A stretch of 58,781 nucleotides of DNA from Fragilariopsis cylindrus CCMP1102 (GCA_900095095.1 FMBT01000179.1:1-58781), one strand, 5' to 3'; positions 23,814 through 34,224 are shown, counted from the stretch's first letter. Notes: generated by a model from the letters alone, not told the origin. Translations and numbers: made by a program.

Positions 23814-24158
23814 AGATAGTAGTACTTTGATATGTTACTACTGTGTACTGCTAGCTACTAGAGTGATTGTATTCTCTGTCTATTTCTGATAAAGTATTAT
23901 TAGCTCGCTGCTTCTTTTGTTTTGTTTTTGTAAAAATTGTCTCAATGTGTCGAGAGGAAATGAATTATGTTGTCTGTCAATCGCTCCTTCGACTCCTCTA
24001 ATTATTTACGCTAAAACGTGCATTATTTACGCTAAAACACGTGCTATCCTCATCGAATTTCGAATTGCGCGGGGAGGTGGCATGGATATAATTCCGATAA
24101 AATGAAGAGGTTTGTGCGTGTTGAGCGGATAAGAATTTAAGTGGTAACAACAACAACA
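23814..24158. other. Divergent promoter between PUS10 and SDR
   Basis: Holds the shared module listed at 23972-24044. The frame at 23917-24105 is non-coding in appearance. Confidence 0.6.
23972..24044 (+). promoter_or_regulatory. Shared upstream module, copy 1
   Basis: Block 1 GTCTGTCAATCGCTCC at 23972-23987; block 2 ACGCTAAAACGTGC at 24008-24021, then a second near copy (ACGCTAAAACACGTGC) at 24029-24044. Both blocks recur exactly, on the minus strand, at 27641-27694. Confidence 0.6.
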
Positions 24159-25193
24159 ATGGCCGATACCTTGCCTGCCAAAAATGATATCAGTAAAGAC
24201 AACAATAACGACGGCCGACGCCACCAACGAACAGGAACAGGAAAACCAATCATTGTCGTAGTGGGTGCAGGTTCCAAACACATAAATAATAATGCAACAA
24301 CAGAGAATAATTCTGATAATTCCAACGGCAATGACGACGACGACGTGGCGCGATGGGGTTTAGGAGGAGCACTCGCGGTGCCGTTCGCAGAAGAGGGATA
24401 CAATATCGTACTGATGGGAAGGCGGAAAGAAGTTCTCGATGAGGTGAAACATTCGATAGAGCTTGTTCACCAGCAGTGGTGGAACGACAACAAGAACAAT
24501 TTCAATTGTGACGAAGCGCAGCAGCAGGAGGAGGAGGATGAACAACAACAACAACCGCAGCCCAAGGTACTGTCCGTACGGTGTGACGTAACAGACGACA
24601 ATTCGGTCGAACAGGCCTTTCAGGAAGTCAGCAATAATGTGGGTACATTATTTCCTCCAGATAGCTACATTGATTTAATTATATTCAATGTTGCGCCGCC
24701 CTATCCCTCTAATTTTAAGTTTGAAGGATGGGGGGACGTATTGCAACCACACCAGATCGACACCGACAACATGACATTTCAATTCGATACTCAAATCAAT
24801 GGTCTGATCCGTGTTTGCAAACAAGCCACTATGGTACCGGCTATGATAGAACGCAAACGGGGATGCATATTGCTCTCTGGTGAATCGTGTTGCAACCTGC
24901 ATGGTGGTTTCGAGTTTGGAGCCGTGGCACCGGCACGAGCAGCATTGCGATCGTTGGCACAGAGTATGTTTCAAGCGTATGGACCTCTGGGAATCCACGT
25001 CTGCAACATTAATATTGGTGGGATCATCGATTCGCCCAAAACAAGAACCTGGATGGACAAACAGAAACTCACAAATCCCTACGAGATTGCAAGACAATTT
25101 TTGAATGCCTACCAACAACCGTCCACGGTTTGGTCCTATGAAATAATGCTATCACCAGGATTTGCCGCCCGTACGGTGGACATGCGTATGTAG
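24159..25193 (+). CDS. Atypical short-chain dehydrogenase/reductase (SDR)
   Basis: Rossmann-fold NAD(P) oxidoreductase relative. The ATG at 24159 (MADTLPAKND) is the first in frame. The nucleotide loop is split: IIVVVGAGSKHI at about residue 31 and WGLGGALAVPFAEEGYNIVLMGRR at about 65 are separated by some 25 Asn/Asp-rich residues, whereas ordinary SDRs have GxxxGxG without interruption. SVRCDVTDDNSVEQAF and LIIFNVAPPYP match the usual CDVTD and NxAG positions. The active-site region reads LLSGESCCNLHGGFEFGAVA, then PARAALRSLAQS: the Ser is there, but the catalytic Tyr and Lys of YxxxK are replaced (Val and Arg by my alignment). A Gln/Glu-rich run sits in the middle. Catalytic activity is doubtful; a binding or regulatory role is possible. 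Confidence 0.8.
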   Translation: MADTLPAKNDISKDNNNDGRRHQRTGTGKPIIVVVGAGSKHINNNATTENNSDNSNGNDDDDVARWGLGGALAVPFAEEGYNIVLMGRRKEVLDEVKHSIELVHQQWWNDNKNNFNCDEAQQQEEEDEQQQQPQPKVLSVRCDVTDDNSVEQAFQEVSNNVGTLFPPDSYIDLIIFNVAPPYPSNFKFEGWGDVLQPHQIDTDNMTFQFDTQINGLIRVCKQATMVPAMIERKRGCILLSGESCCNLHGGFEFGAVAPARAALRSLAQSMFQAYGPLGIHVCNINIGGIIDSPKTRTWMDKQKLTNPYEIARQFLNAYQQPSTVWSYEIMLSPGFAARTVDMRM

Positions 25194-25677
25194 CTAGACT
25201 ACGAGATAGTGTCTGTAATTCTGCGAGCGAGCAAGAATCAATTATTTTTTATTAACGAATTCCCTTATTTAAATGATAGTCGATTGATTTCTACAGAAGC
25301 AAAAGCACATGTGAATATCTGATGCAACTGAGAATATTTACTGATGATGAAGGGCAAAAGTAATAATAGACAGAGGATAAGGAAGACGTGAGTTGTGGTA
25401 GCAAGAGAGGTGTTGAATTACTACAATAGCAACTCAAGAGAGTATGGGTAGGTAGGTTGATGATTGACCGCCACGCCACGTTTTCTACAGCCATATTTCA
25501 CGTGGATTCGATTATTCATTCGATTAAATTGTCATTCTGTCTGTCGTTTGTGCTACAGTGACTACAAGATATGAAACACTGCACTGCATTGGCAAGATAT
25601 TTGCTTTAGAAGAGCAATAAGGAGGTCGCCTAACTTTACACTCCATCATTCATATTCGTTTAGTATTGCTTAGCGAG

Positions 25678-25679
<2 letters not shown>

Positions 25680-25710
<31 letters not shown>
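25680..25710. repeat. AAT/TAA microsatellite
   Basis: Ten uninterrupted TAA units. Confidence 0.95.
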
Positions 25711-25713
<3 letters not shown>

Positions 25714-25823
25714 TGATATCTTACAGCACAGTACACACTGTTTTCGTTCTTAATCGTCCAATAATATAACTAATATAATATAGTATTAGTAACCTCTTTT
25801 TATATTCTTCTCAAAGAACAGTA

Positions 25824-25852
25824 CCCCCCCCTCCCTCCCCCCCCCCCCCCCC
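25824..25852. repeat. Poly-C tract
   Basis: Twenty-nine bases of C with two T interruptions; the other strand is G-rich and could form a G-quadruplex. Length is likely to be unreliable in sequencing. Confidence 0.85.
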
Positions 25853-26206
25853 TGCTTTTTAAATTTCCTTTCTTCCATATCATATATTCATATTGCTTTT
25901 TTTTTCTATCGGAATTGATATAGCTTCCTTGTTGATCTTCTTGTTCTGCTACATTGCAACAAATAATGTTGTTGATTCTAATGAAGAAGAATTATTTGTA
26001 TCATATATTGAGGTAATGCATCTACTTCTGTTGTTGTTGTTGTCATTACGGGTCTTATGTTGTTAGTTCTAGATGGTGCACCATAGCTCTACTACGAGAG
26101 GAATCAGAATTATTAATATAATTACTTATCTACTAGTGTCATCAATATCGATGATCTCCTTTTCCCGACGTTGGTTGATTATCATCTTTATATAGAATTA
26201 TTACTA

Positions 26207-27265
26207 TTATATTAGTACATGTAGAAGCACATGATGATGATGATGATGATGTTTTTTTTCTTCTGCTTTTTCCCATAATAATTCTTGTTCACGTTGTTTC
26301 GATATACCTGATTTATATCTTCTAAATTTACGTGTGATATTTTCATACATACAACCGAATGTATCATCTAAACCAATTTCTATCATTGATAGTGTGGACG
26401 TCTTTGATTTTGAATCTTTTTTATTTGTTTCATTGCATTTATATTGCTTGTGGTGTCGTCCTTGTTTCATTTAATATAATTTGTTGACGTATACTACCAG
26501 GTATTGGTTGCATTCTATATTGAGATTGTAAATGTTTTGCAATTTTATTACTTATAATATTATCTTCTTCTTCCTCATCATTTTGATTCTCATTATCATT
26601 ATCATTACTAATAATAGTATCATCGTTGTTGATGTTGATGTCGTTATCTTCTTTGTTGGTGATGACACTGACACATATACCATTCTCGTTACTTGTTATT
26701 ATATCATTACTATTATTGCTGTTCATAGTATTGTTAATAATAGTAGTGCTAGTGCTAGTGCTAGTGCTGTTGCTATTCGTACTGCTACCGGGTGCACTGG
26801 CTCGTCTTTTTAGTCTTTGCTGTTGTTTTGTTGTTGTAGTCTTTGTTGTTGTAAAGACACTTTAAATTGATTTTGAAATTCTTGTATTTGATTCTGTTTC
26901 TTTTCTTTTTCATATTCATCCAGTAATATAGGAATACCACCCATAATAGGACTACCATAATCTGTATAGGACCAATCTAATCCTAATGGTGGACCATTTA
27001 ATGTACATGGATGATCACCTAATAAACGTTCATGTTCACGAATTTCTATACTACAAAATTGTACCGATTTTGATTTTCTTGGTGGTCTTGTTCCTGTTCC
27101 TATTGTTCCTGTTGTTCTTGTTCCTGTTCCTGTTGTTGTTGTTGTTCTGCTACCAACGACAGCATCACTAACACGGCTTCGTCGAACACGAGCATGCTCC
27201 TGCTCCTGCTCCTGCTCCTGCTGTTGATCTTGTGGTGGTGGTGGGAGTGGTGGTGGTGATATCAT
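26207..27265 (-). CDS. Uncharacterised protein, probably a diatom-expanded family; two frame breaks
   Basis: From the ATG at 27265 the protein runs through Pro, Gln/Glu and Thr/Gly repeats to a conserved-looking core: SVQFCSIEIREHERLLGD, then HPCTLNGPPLGLDWSY. From memory, this V-x-F...R-x-Y/H...LGD-x-P...GPP-x-x-LxW pattern recurs in many diatom proteins of unknown function. One base is missing at about 26825 and another between about 26440 and 26470; reading through them continues into RLKRRASAPGSS and then SMIEIGLDDTF and ENITRKFRRYKSG. It ends at 26207 after a His run. No signal peptide or membrane segment. Total about 350 residues. Confidence 0.6.
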
Positions 27266-27640
27266 GATTTGCGATGTATGTATACGAGTCGTTTTTCCTT
27301 TAAGTCCTATATTGGCTAGTACTGTACTGTAGTAGCAATAGCTGTTTATTTCTCTTTTTCTTCGCCTCTTTCTTGTTTTTCTTCTGCCTCTCTATCTTCG
27401 TTATTATGCATCGACGTTCTACTAACTTACCGTTCGTCGTAAAGAGTATACAATCACGAGGGAGGTACTATTCCTTAGTACTTCAAGTACCGTATCTCAT
27501 TATTTTTTTAATAACAATATATTCAAGAAAAGAGGTCGTGCCTGTCATGCTGCTTTTGGAATTTGAATGGTAGATACTACTACTAGCAAATAACCGACGA
27601 CAAGTAATAACAATAATTACTTCTCGTACCGGTAGCACGT

Positions 27641-27694
27641 GCACGTTTTAGCGTGAAAACAATTTACACTATGAGTGCGGAGCGATTGACAGAC
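27641..27694 (-). promoter_or_regulatory. Shared upstream module, copy 2 (inverted)
   Basis: On the minus strand, block 1 GTCTGTCAATCGCTCC (27679-27694) and block 2 ACGCTAAAACGTGC (27641-27654), spaced 24 bases rather than 20. Block 2 lies about 375 bases upstream of the minus-strand start at 27265, the same orientation relative to its gene as copy 1 relative to the SDR. Confidence 0.6.
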
Positions 27695-27845
27695 TTCACA
27701 TCCTTTAGGCAGGGTTCAACGTGCTTTTATCGTCTACGTAATAATTCCAAGCGATAGCGCGCAGTCACTTAGCGCTCGCTGGAGGAGTACAGTACTTAAC
27801 TCGAAATGCAAATTGAAAGAATGCTAGTAACTTTACTGTAAGTTA

Positions 27846-27971
27846 GAAGATTTTTTTTCAATCGAAATAAACAAGTTAATTACTATCTATGATTTATAGG
27901 TATAACAAGTATGCTAACATAGTCTTGTTCAAATTCGAAAATATTTCTACAGTAACTAAGGCATATTTATT
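27846..27971. repeat. Direct repeat left of ERCC4 gene
   Basis: About 125 bases; core TAAGTTAATTACTATCTATG-like block and AAATTCGAAAATATTTCT, ending GGCATATTTATT. Pairs with 29710-29846 at roughly 85-90 percent identity by eye. Confidence 0.88.
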
Positions 27972-28102
27972 ATCCAACCTACGTTATTATTGTTATTGTT
28001 GTTGTTGTTGTTGTTACTGTTACGTTCATTAACGTGCTGGCAAGACGTTGACTTTGATGAACCAGTTGTTGACAAGATGATAATGATATTACCCTGTTAC
28101 TC

Positions 28103-29387
28103 TTATGTAAGATCTATTATCATGGATCGGGAAGAGTTACACAATTCACAAAAAATAAGAAATAGAGGATTGATATTATCAAATGTACACTGAGAACATG
28201 ACCAGCTTTGTACGATGACATTGATTTCGAATGTGGTGTTGACTTTGATGAACCATTTGTTGAGAACTATAAGACGATCTTTTTCTACTACTCTCTGGAG
28301 TAACAGTAGCAGCAGCAGCGACTGACGGACCTGATGCGTTGAGAAAGTTCCTCCTCGGAGCAGGTTTAGGTTGATGAGATATAGAGACAGCTGCGGACGA
28401 AGATCTAGCAGTTGGTTTATATTCATGATAGTTGGTGACAGAAGTAGTTGTAGATCTAGTAGAAGCTGATCCGATCCCATTGTTTCTCAATACACGGGGA
28501 AAGTCATCAGGTTGACCTGAATAGAATCTAGGTTGATAGATCTGTTTATCAATGTCGATGCACCTGAGATGATCAGGATGTTTGTTTTCACAGTTTTCGT
28601 AGTATGCGAACTTTGGACAGATGAAGTCTGGATATAGCATTTTCATCTTGATCATCGCACTTTCTAAGTCTTTACTGGTCTTCTTTTTGAAGTTGAGATA
28701 TTGGATGAAGGCAGCACTCTTTACGGCATTCGTCGCATTTTCTTTTACCTGTTGTGACGTAGGTGCATTTTGAACTAGTTTAGCAAGTTCATTTTCTGGA
28801 AGATTCTTAAACCGTTGCATGATGTCGAAAAGATATAAGACTGTCATGTCTTTGTTTTGAGTTTGGACTACTGTTACTTCGTGATTTCCGGGCATATTAA
28901 AATAGTATCTACCGTCCGACAACGAAGTACGAAATGTCTTGATATCCTCGCATGCTCTTTTTCCTGACCGCCTAGGAACCTTGTAATTTTTTACTATATG
29001 CCTTTCATCTCCTTCTAACAAGAAGATTTTAAATTGTACTCCATTATTGTAATGCACGTAGCATTGAATCTCGATTCTCGTGTGACCGTCATGCTTACTT
29101 TTTCGTACCAAAGAACGATTAAGATCCGCTGGTGTTTTCCGTTCTGTCGTTGCCAAAATTTTACATTCGTTAGTTTGACAATCTCGAGCAACAATGTGAT
29201 AATCCGCATCGGGGAGTTTCTTTTCCTTGCTAACCCTATCACTGGCCCCCTCAACAAAAAATTCGTACTCATGATGTTGACGACTGTGATATATGAACCT
29301 ATTTACCCAATCTTGATTTCCGTTATTGTTCTTTCCGCCGTTCCATTCCTGGACGCAAATTTTTAGGCCAATATCATAGTTCGGCAT
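28103..29387 (-). CDS. ERCC4 (XPF/MUS81-type) nuclease domain protein with C-terminal RanBP2-type zinc finger
   Basis: Start is the ATG at 29387 (MPNYDIGLKICVQEWNGG). LPDADYHIVARD followed by ATTERKTPADLNRSL (about residues 82-95) is the family's LPxGDY and ERKxxxD metal-binding nuclease signature; FKIFLLEGDE fits the later strand of the fold. A Ser/Thr/Pro-rich region then leads to a stop at 28179. One added base near 28200-28290 moves into VQSWSCSQCTFDN...CELC, a WxCxxC...CxxC zinc finger ending at 28103, so the gene is read across that break. No helix-hairpin-helix pair or helicase part is recognised, unlike XPF or MUS81, so it may be a distinct nuclease group. DNA branch cutting is inferred, not shown. 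The locus lies between direct repeats. Confidence 0.7.
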
Positions 29388-30046
29388 CTTTTTGGTAGCG
29401 ACGGACCGAATGTCCGTGATTGTTCTACTTTGTAGCACCGTAGTTTTTTATTTGCTTTGTTTTGGTAATGTTTTGCATCACTTTTATGACATCCTACTAT
29501 CTGCAGAATAGCATAAGATTTAACAACAACGATTTTAATTATATTACTAACGTCGAAATTCTAGATTCTTCGCTTCCTAACATACTGTACTATCATGTCT
29601 GATATCAAAAGTTACGTGAAACAATCATGAATGTCATCAACTTCAGAAATTCGATGTAACCTTAATTAATTGAAAGATCGATCGAACATTAAAATGAAAA
29701 ATAGAAAATAGAAGATTTTTTTTTCTTCAATCGAGATAAATAAGTTAATTACTATCTATGAATTATAGATATAAATAGTATGCTAATACAGTCTTGTCCA
29801 AATTCGAAAATATTTCTTAGGAAGTAACTTCTTAGGCATATTTATTGCTTGTCGCTTCATACAATCAGCAGTGTCAAGATGAAAGATGTCGAAGAGATAA
29901 AACAAAGGGACGTTTAAACGTACATAATAACACATACATGATACTGTATGTATCGTAATTATCTCGGCACCAGAACAATGAATCTTAATATACGGTCAAA
30001 GAAACATAATACATCGTAACAATCGACTTCATAATAATAAATACCG
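29388..30046. other. Divergent intergenic region
   Basis: Contains the right direct repeat (29710-29846). No gene seen. Confidence 0.6.
29710..29846. repeat. Direct repeat right of ERCC4 gene
   Basis: Same orientation as the copy at 27846-27971; differs by scattered substitutions and an insertion near 29815-29830. Confidence 0.88.
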
Positions 30047-30715
30047 ATGACCGATGATGATGAAGACAACGATCCTGTCGAAATTCGTAAACGAGCGCTT
30101 GCATTATTGGCTCGTAGTGGTAGTGCCGATGATGATAATAATGGCGAGGATGATTCAGATAATGATTCTTCACATGATGAGGGTGAGCAGGAGGATTCAG
30201 ATGATGACGTTGGCGTTGACGTTGACGCACGTGCCGGTATCGATGCAAAACAGCAACATCAGCAGCAAGAAGAAGAAGAAGAAGAAGAAAATCAGGATGA
30301 TTATCGCAAACGTGCATCTTTATTATTGGGACAAGAACAAGATGACGAAGAACATTACTATCATCGGCAGGATGAGGAAACCAATAAAAAATCATCCTCT
30401 TCATCGGTAGTAGCGGCGGGATCGAATACCGACGATGACGATGACAATGATAATGGCGAAATAGACTTCGACGATGAATTCTCCTATTTAATAGAATCAG
30501 TCAGGGAACTATCGGCTGCATTAGATATTGATCAAGCATCACCGTCACAGGATGAAGAAACACCAACAATGATTCGCTTTTGTCATAATAATAATAATAA
30601 TAATAATCACGTCGACAACAACAATAATAACAATAACACTAATAATTGTACGTGTTGTATGGTAATACTTTGTATAATTATTATACAAGTTGGATATTGG
30701 TACTGGATATTTTGA
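30047..30715 (+). CDS. Acidic low-complexity protein with C-terminal membrane anchor
   Basis: Intact 222-codon frame, start MTDDDEDNDPVEIRKRAL. Asp/Glu/Ser/Gln-rich throughout, with two related short blocks, EIRKRALALLARSGSA and DDYRKRASLLLGQ, that look like a repeated helix. A third possible helix is EFSYLIESVRELSAALDI. After an Asn run the protein ends in CCMVILCIIIIQVGYWYW, a single hydrophobic segment at the very C-terminus, as in tail-anchored proteins of ER or mitochondria. No family recognised. No signal peptide. Confidence 0.6.
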   Translation: MTDDDEDNDPVEIRKRALALLARSGSADDDNNGEDDSDNDSSHDEGEQEDSDDDVGVDVDARAGIDAKQQHQQQEEEEEEENQDDYRKRASLLLGQEQDDEEHYYHRQDEETNKKSSSSSVVAAGSNTDDDDDNDNGEIDFDDEFSYLIESVRELSAALDIDQASPSQDEETPTMIRFCHNNNNNNNHVDNNNNNNNTNNCTCCMVILCIIIIQVGYWYWIF

Positions 30716-30945
30716 TCATAACATAATGGATACTCAATACCCCTAACTAAAAGAACTAAGCTTAAAACTAATAGCTAATATGGGAGATAAGATATACAAC
30801 TGGGATTTACATAATATAATATGAAGATGAAGATGAGAGCCTACAGTAGAGGTGACATAATAAAATATAAATAAAACAAAATTCACGAAGTAAACCTTTG
30901 TTTTGTATTCGGAAAACACGCAAATGTCGGAATTTTCCACAGGTC

Positions 30946-32487
30946 TCACGATGCCACTGACGAGACGACGATCCTGGGTTGTTCCGTGTAGCGAGAAAAC
31001 GCCTCGTGTATCTTTGCCGCAATGTCATCGCTCGTGACCGTTTCTTCAAACATATTGAAGCGAATGTCGGCTCGGTGTTTCAATGAGTCCTGATGCCTCT
31101 CAAAGGCAGCAGCAATATGCGCCTTCAGATCTGGTTTCATGCTCCAGAGTCCATCGAATGCCTTTCGTACATTGCTATAGGAAATGAAAACCTCGTACAA
31201 GTTCACCGTGACTGTTTCTTCTTCCGGTTCGTCGTCGTGTTTCGTCTTATTCCTCTGCTTGTTCGGCTTTTGATTTTCGGTTTTAATTGTTTCCTGTCTC
31301 TTCTTCTTCTCCTTCCTATCTTGTTTCTTTGTTGTTTTTGAATCGTTTACTTTCTTCTCTACAGATTTCTTGTTCAATCTTCGAGCTCGGAGAATCTGTT
31401 CTTTGGCACGAACGGTGCGTTCGATGCATTCCAACCAATCGAAATGGCTGGTAACGGGAGGGAGCACTATCTTGTTGGATGTCTTGTTGTTGTCAATATA
31501 ATGAGGTCCGTCGATCAGATCGATACGACACAAAGGAAATTGGTGACTTGTCCGCCGTCGGACCCATTCCTCCGGATTTCGTTCCGTCAGCACAATGATC
31601 GGTTCCTGGTTGCGATGCCTCTTTGCCGAGTCGATGAGGTATGGTAAGGAATCGGTCCAAAAACAGTCTTTTGACAAAATAATTGAATGAATGAATGATT
31701 CATTGATTGGTGTCCATGCAAAACAATAATATAACAATGAACTATTGTGTGAGATATGAATTCAATTCAATTTGTTTGAATCGATGCAAAGCAGAATAGC
31801 ATAGTTCAAGTTACGTACCATGAACGGCGGCAATGTTCCGACTGGTATCGTCCGAGTACCAGCGCACTGCATCGTCGATGAGGCCTTTCATCATCAAAGC
31901 CCAAGAGGCCATGTCTTTGGCCTCCTCGGGAGGACAGTTTTCGGATTTGGGATTCATACACTTGAATATTTTTTTCACCGGGATAGAAACCTTGTACGCC
32001 GGATGCTTTTTTAACCATTCGCGTTTGCTTTTGAAATCTTTGAATTCTTTTATAGGCAAGGTAGATTTGTCAGAGGGGAGACCGTATGACCTATCTTTTG
32101 GAAACGACATACGATCGGTGGTTGGAACATAATAGGGTTTGCCCCTGTCGTAAGCGTCGTACAGAGTGGTATTGAAAATGGGTCCGTTCATTCTGTAAAA
32201 GTGGCAGCCATCTTGAAAGTGCGATGATGGTATTCCGAGGCGGCACGAAGCAAGGTGTGCCGTGTGGGTGCCGGTCGTTCCTTGTCCGGCTCCAATAATC
32301 AGCGGGGGTGGAGGTCTAATGTTACTGCAGCTGCTGCTTCGTCCTTTATTATCTCCAGGCCTTGATTTTGATGTACCAATTTATAAAGATCAAATTCAAT
32401 AAATTGATTAATAATTAAAATTGATATAAGGAATAATATTATAACCAACACGACTAGTTTCTTGTTTCTTGATGCTATTAACCTCAT
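30946..32487 (-). CDS. Sulfotransferase-like type II membrane protein, 2 exons
   Basis: Probably transfers sulfate from PAPS in the Golgi lumen. Start at 32487 gives a short basic tail and a signal anchor (KLVVLVIILFLISILIIN). After one missing base near 32323 the frame continues PPPLIIGAGQGTTGTHTAHL, the 5'-phosphosulfate-binding loop of the family. Exon 1 ends at 31819 (GTACGT donor) and exon 2 is 30946-31667. It opens DCFWTDSLPYLIDSAKRH and contains IIVLTERNPEEWVRRR, the position of the 3'-phosphate-binding segment. A Lys/Glu-rich insertion follows, then a C-terminal domain ending IVVSSVAS. Phase 1 is kept at the junction. Substrate cannot be told; carbohydrate or lipid are possible. Confidence 0.75.
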
Positions 32488-33048
32488 CGTACAAATATAA
32501 GTTATCAATAATATACGTACGGTATTTTTATCTCAACATTTAGTTATGAACAGCAGAACCACAACAATGACCCTATTACTAGCTAGCTGAATATTAAATA
32601 CTGTATCCGATAGATTCGATTAGAAAGGGTTATTTACAAAAAAATCAACGCTAAAATCAACCGTAAATAAGACGTAAAAAGCACTAAGAGTATTTAACCA
32701 GTAGAAAGCACTAGTAAGAGAACTGTGAATCAAAATTAATTTTTCCTGTTAATTACCTGCTAAATTACATGTCGGCGTATTTAATTACTTGGTAAATTAC
32801 AAATTACATAGCAAAAATTTAATTACCCGGTAAATTACAAGCAAAAAGGGATGAAAGTTACTCTTGTTGTCCACACATCACCAATTCAAAATACTGCAAA
32901 CACTTACTGCTACTACTACTAACTAAACAAGTAACTAAGAAAAGATTATACTACACCATTCACAACCATAGATAGAAATAAATTATTAATATTATAAATA
33001 TACAAGCATACAGAGACACCATTTACATCCAAAGAAAGTAATAACAGA
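32488..33048. other. AT-rich intergenic region with a degenerate repeat
   Basis: Three copies of a TTAATTACnnGnTAAATTAC-like unit lie at about 32748-32840. No gene seen. Confidence 0.55.
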
Positions 33049-34224
33049 TTAGATGAAAAAAGTGTAAATCCCAGAAAATTCCTTGGTATGATAATGGATA
33101 GGTCCATCTTGACATAAGGCAGCAGCAACAATTCCATCACAAGAAGGGATTGTTGTTGATGCAAATCTATCTTGCTGACATTTATTTCCCCAATGGAATT
33201 GATGATCAATATTGTCCTTGTGGATCCCCCGCTTCTTTGCTTGATCAGTAGAAAATTCAGTAGGTGTTGGTTCTGCTGCCAATTCATCTAAAGTCAATTT
33301 TGGACTAAATTAAGATTTTTCCTGGCATCAACTCACTGTATCAGTCAAAATCATGTCATCTCTCCTAACCAATATCCTCAGTTGAAGTTGGCCTCTTTAC
33401 TGTGTCCATTTTCCTGAAATTGAGAGGCTTATGACATTGACTTTTGTATATGTCTTTGTTTTATTTCTTAAGCTGTTATGAGAAGATTATCTTACTAGTT
33501 CTGAGGTTTCAACCACAATTGATTTTCTGAACTAAGTTGTGGACCATTGAAGCCATAACAAATATTGCACTTAGGTGAAGATGGTTTCCTTGAATTGTAC
33601 CATCTGAAGGGGTTCAAGATGATGTCAATACAGACATGATTGATTGATCATCAAGTGTGCTGTGTTCTCTAACAAAATTGAATGTAAGATCTTCAATTTA
33701 TTTCATTCAGGTTGTTTGCTTGAAACACCAATGATTTGCAATATTAGAAGGCAATTCTTTGATTAACGGAAGTATTGAGACATTCTTTTACACACATAAA
33801 TGTAGATTAAGTATACCTAGTATATCTTTATGGGGATATCTGTGATTGTTGTGGTACCTATATGCATAACATGCATCAGTGTGCAGTGTGTCAACCAGCA
33901 CTTCTCTAACTTGAGATCTCAGACTGTATTTTTTGATTATGGGCGTCAATATAATTGCTCTTGATAGAATACTTGGAAATGTTTCTAACACAAGTGTTGT
34001 CATTAATCTAATTTTTCCATCTTGCCTTATATATGGTTCCCCCCTTCTTCTGCATGACCAGCACTTTTTGTGAAATAAGAACATGATTTCTTCCTGGTAC
34101 TACCAATAGCAAGCAAATCTCTCCTCTGGTGCATGTTTCCAAAAACAAGATATGAACTAGCAGGATAGTATTTCATTTTCATCTCTAGGAATGCTCTTGG
34201 ATAACCATAAGAATTGGTTTTCAA
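33049..34224 (-). pseudogene. Decayed coding relic in several frames, possibly from a mobile element
   Basis: Pieces of one protein appear in order but in different frames. First comes SYLVFGNMHQRRDLLAIGS, leading to FTKSAGHAEEGG. A second piece starts near 34050 (QDGKIRLMTTLVLETFPSIL, AIILTPIIKKYSLRSQVREV, CYAYRYHNNHRYP). After a gap of several hundred bases there is TLDELAAEPTPTEFSTDQ, then KRGIHKDNIDHQFHWG and ASTTIPSCDGIVAAALCQDG, ending at 33049. The composition differs from the flanking spacer. I have an impression, not proof, that such blocks occur in a multicopy diatom ORF linked to transposons. Stops and shifts are too many for sequencing error alone. Confidence 0.45.

Larger units (their letters stand above)
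25194..26206. other. Convergent intergenic region with microsatellites
   Basis: About 1 kb with no gene seen. Contains the AAT repeat and poly-C tract listed next, and short GTT runs near 26030. Confidence 0.6.
27266..28102. other. Intergenic region with shared module and direct repeat
   Basis: Holds the second copy of the upstream module and the left copy of the direct repeat around the ERCC4 gene, plus a GTT run at about 27985-28015. No gene seen. Confidence 0.6.

Noticed and set aside
25680-25852. Possible centromere or origin in AT-repeat and poly-C region
   Set aside because: Only ordinary microsatellites in a short convergent spacer; no larger structure supports it.
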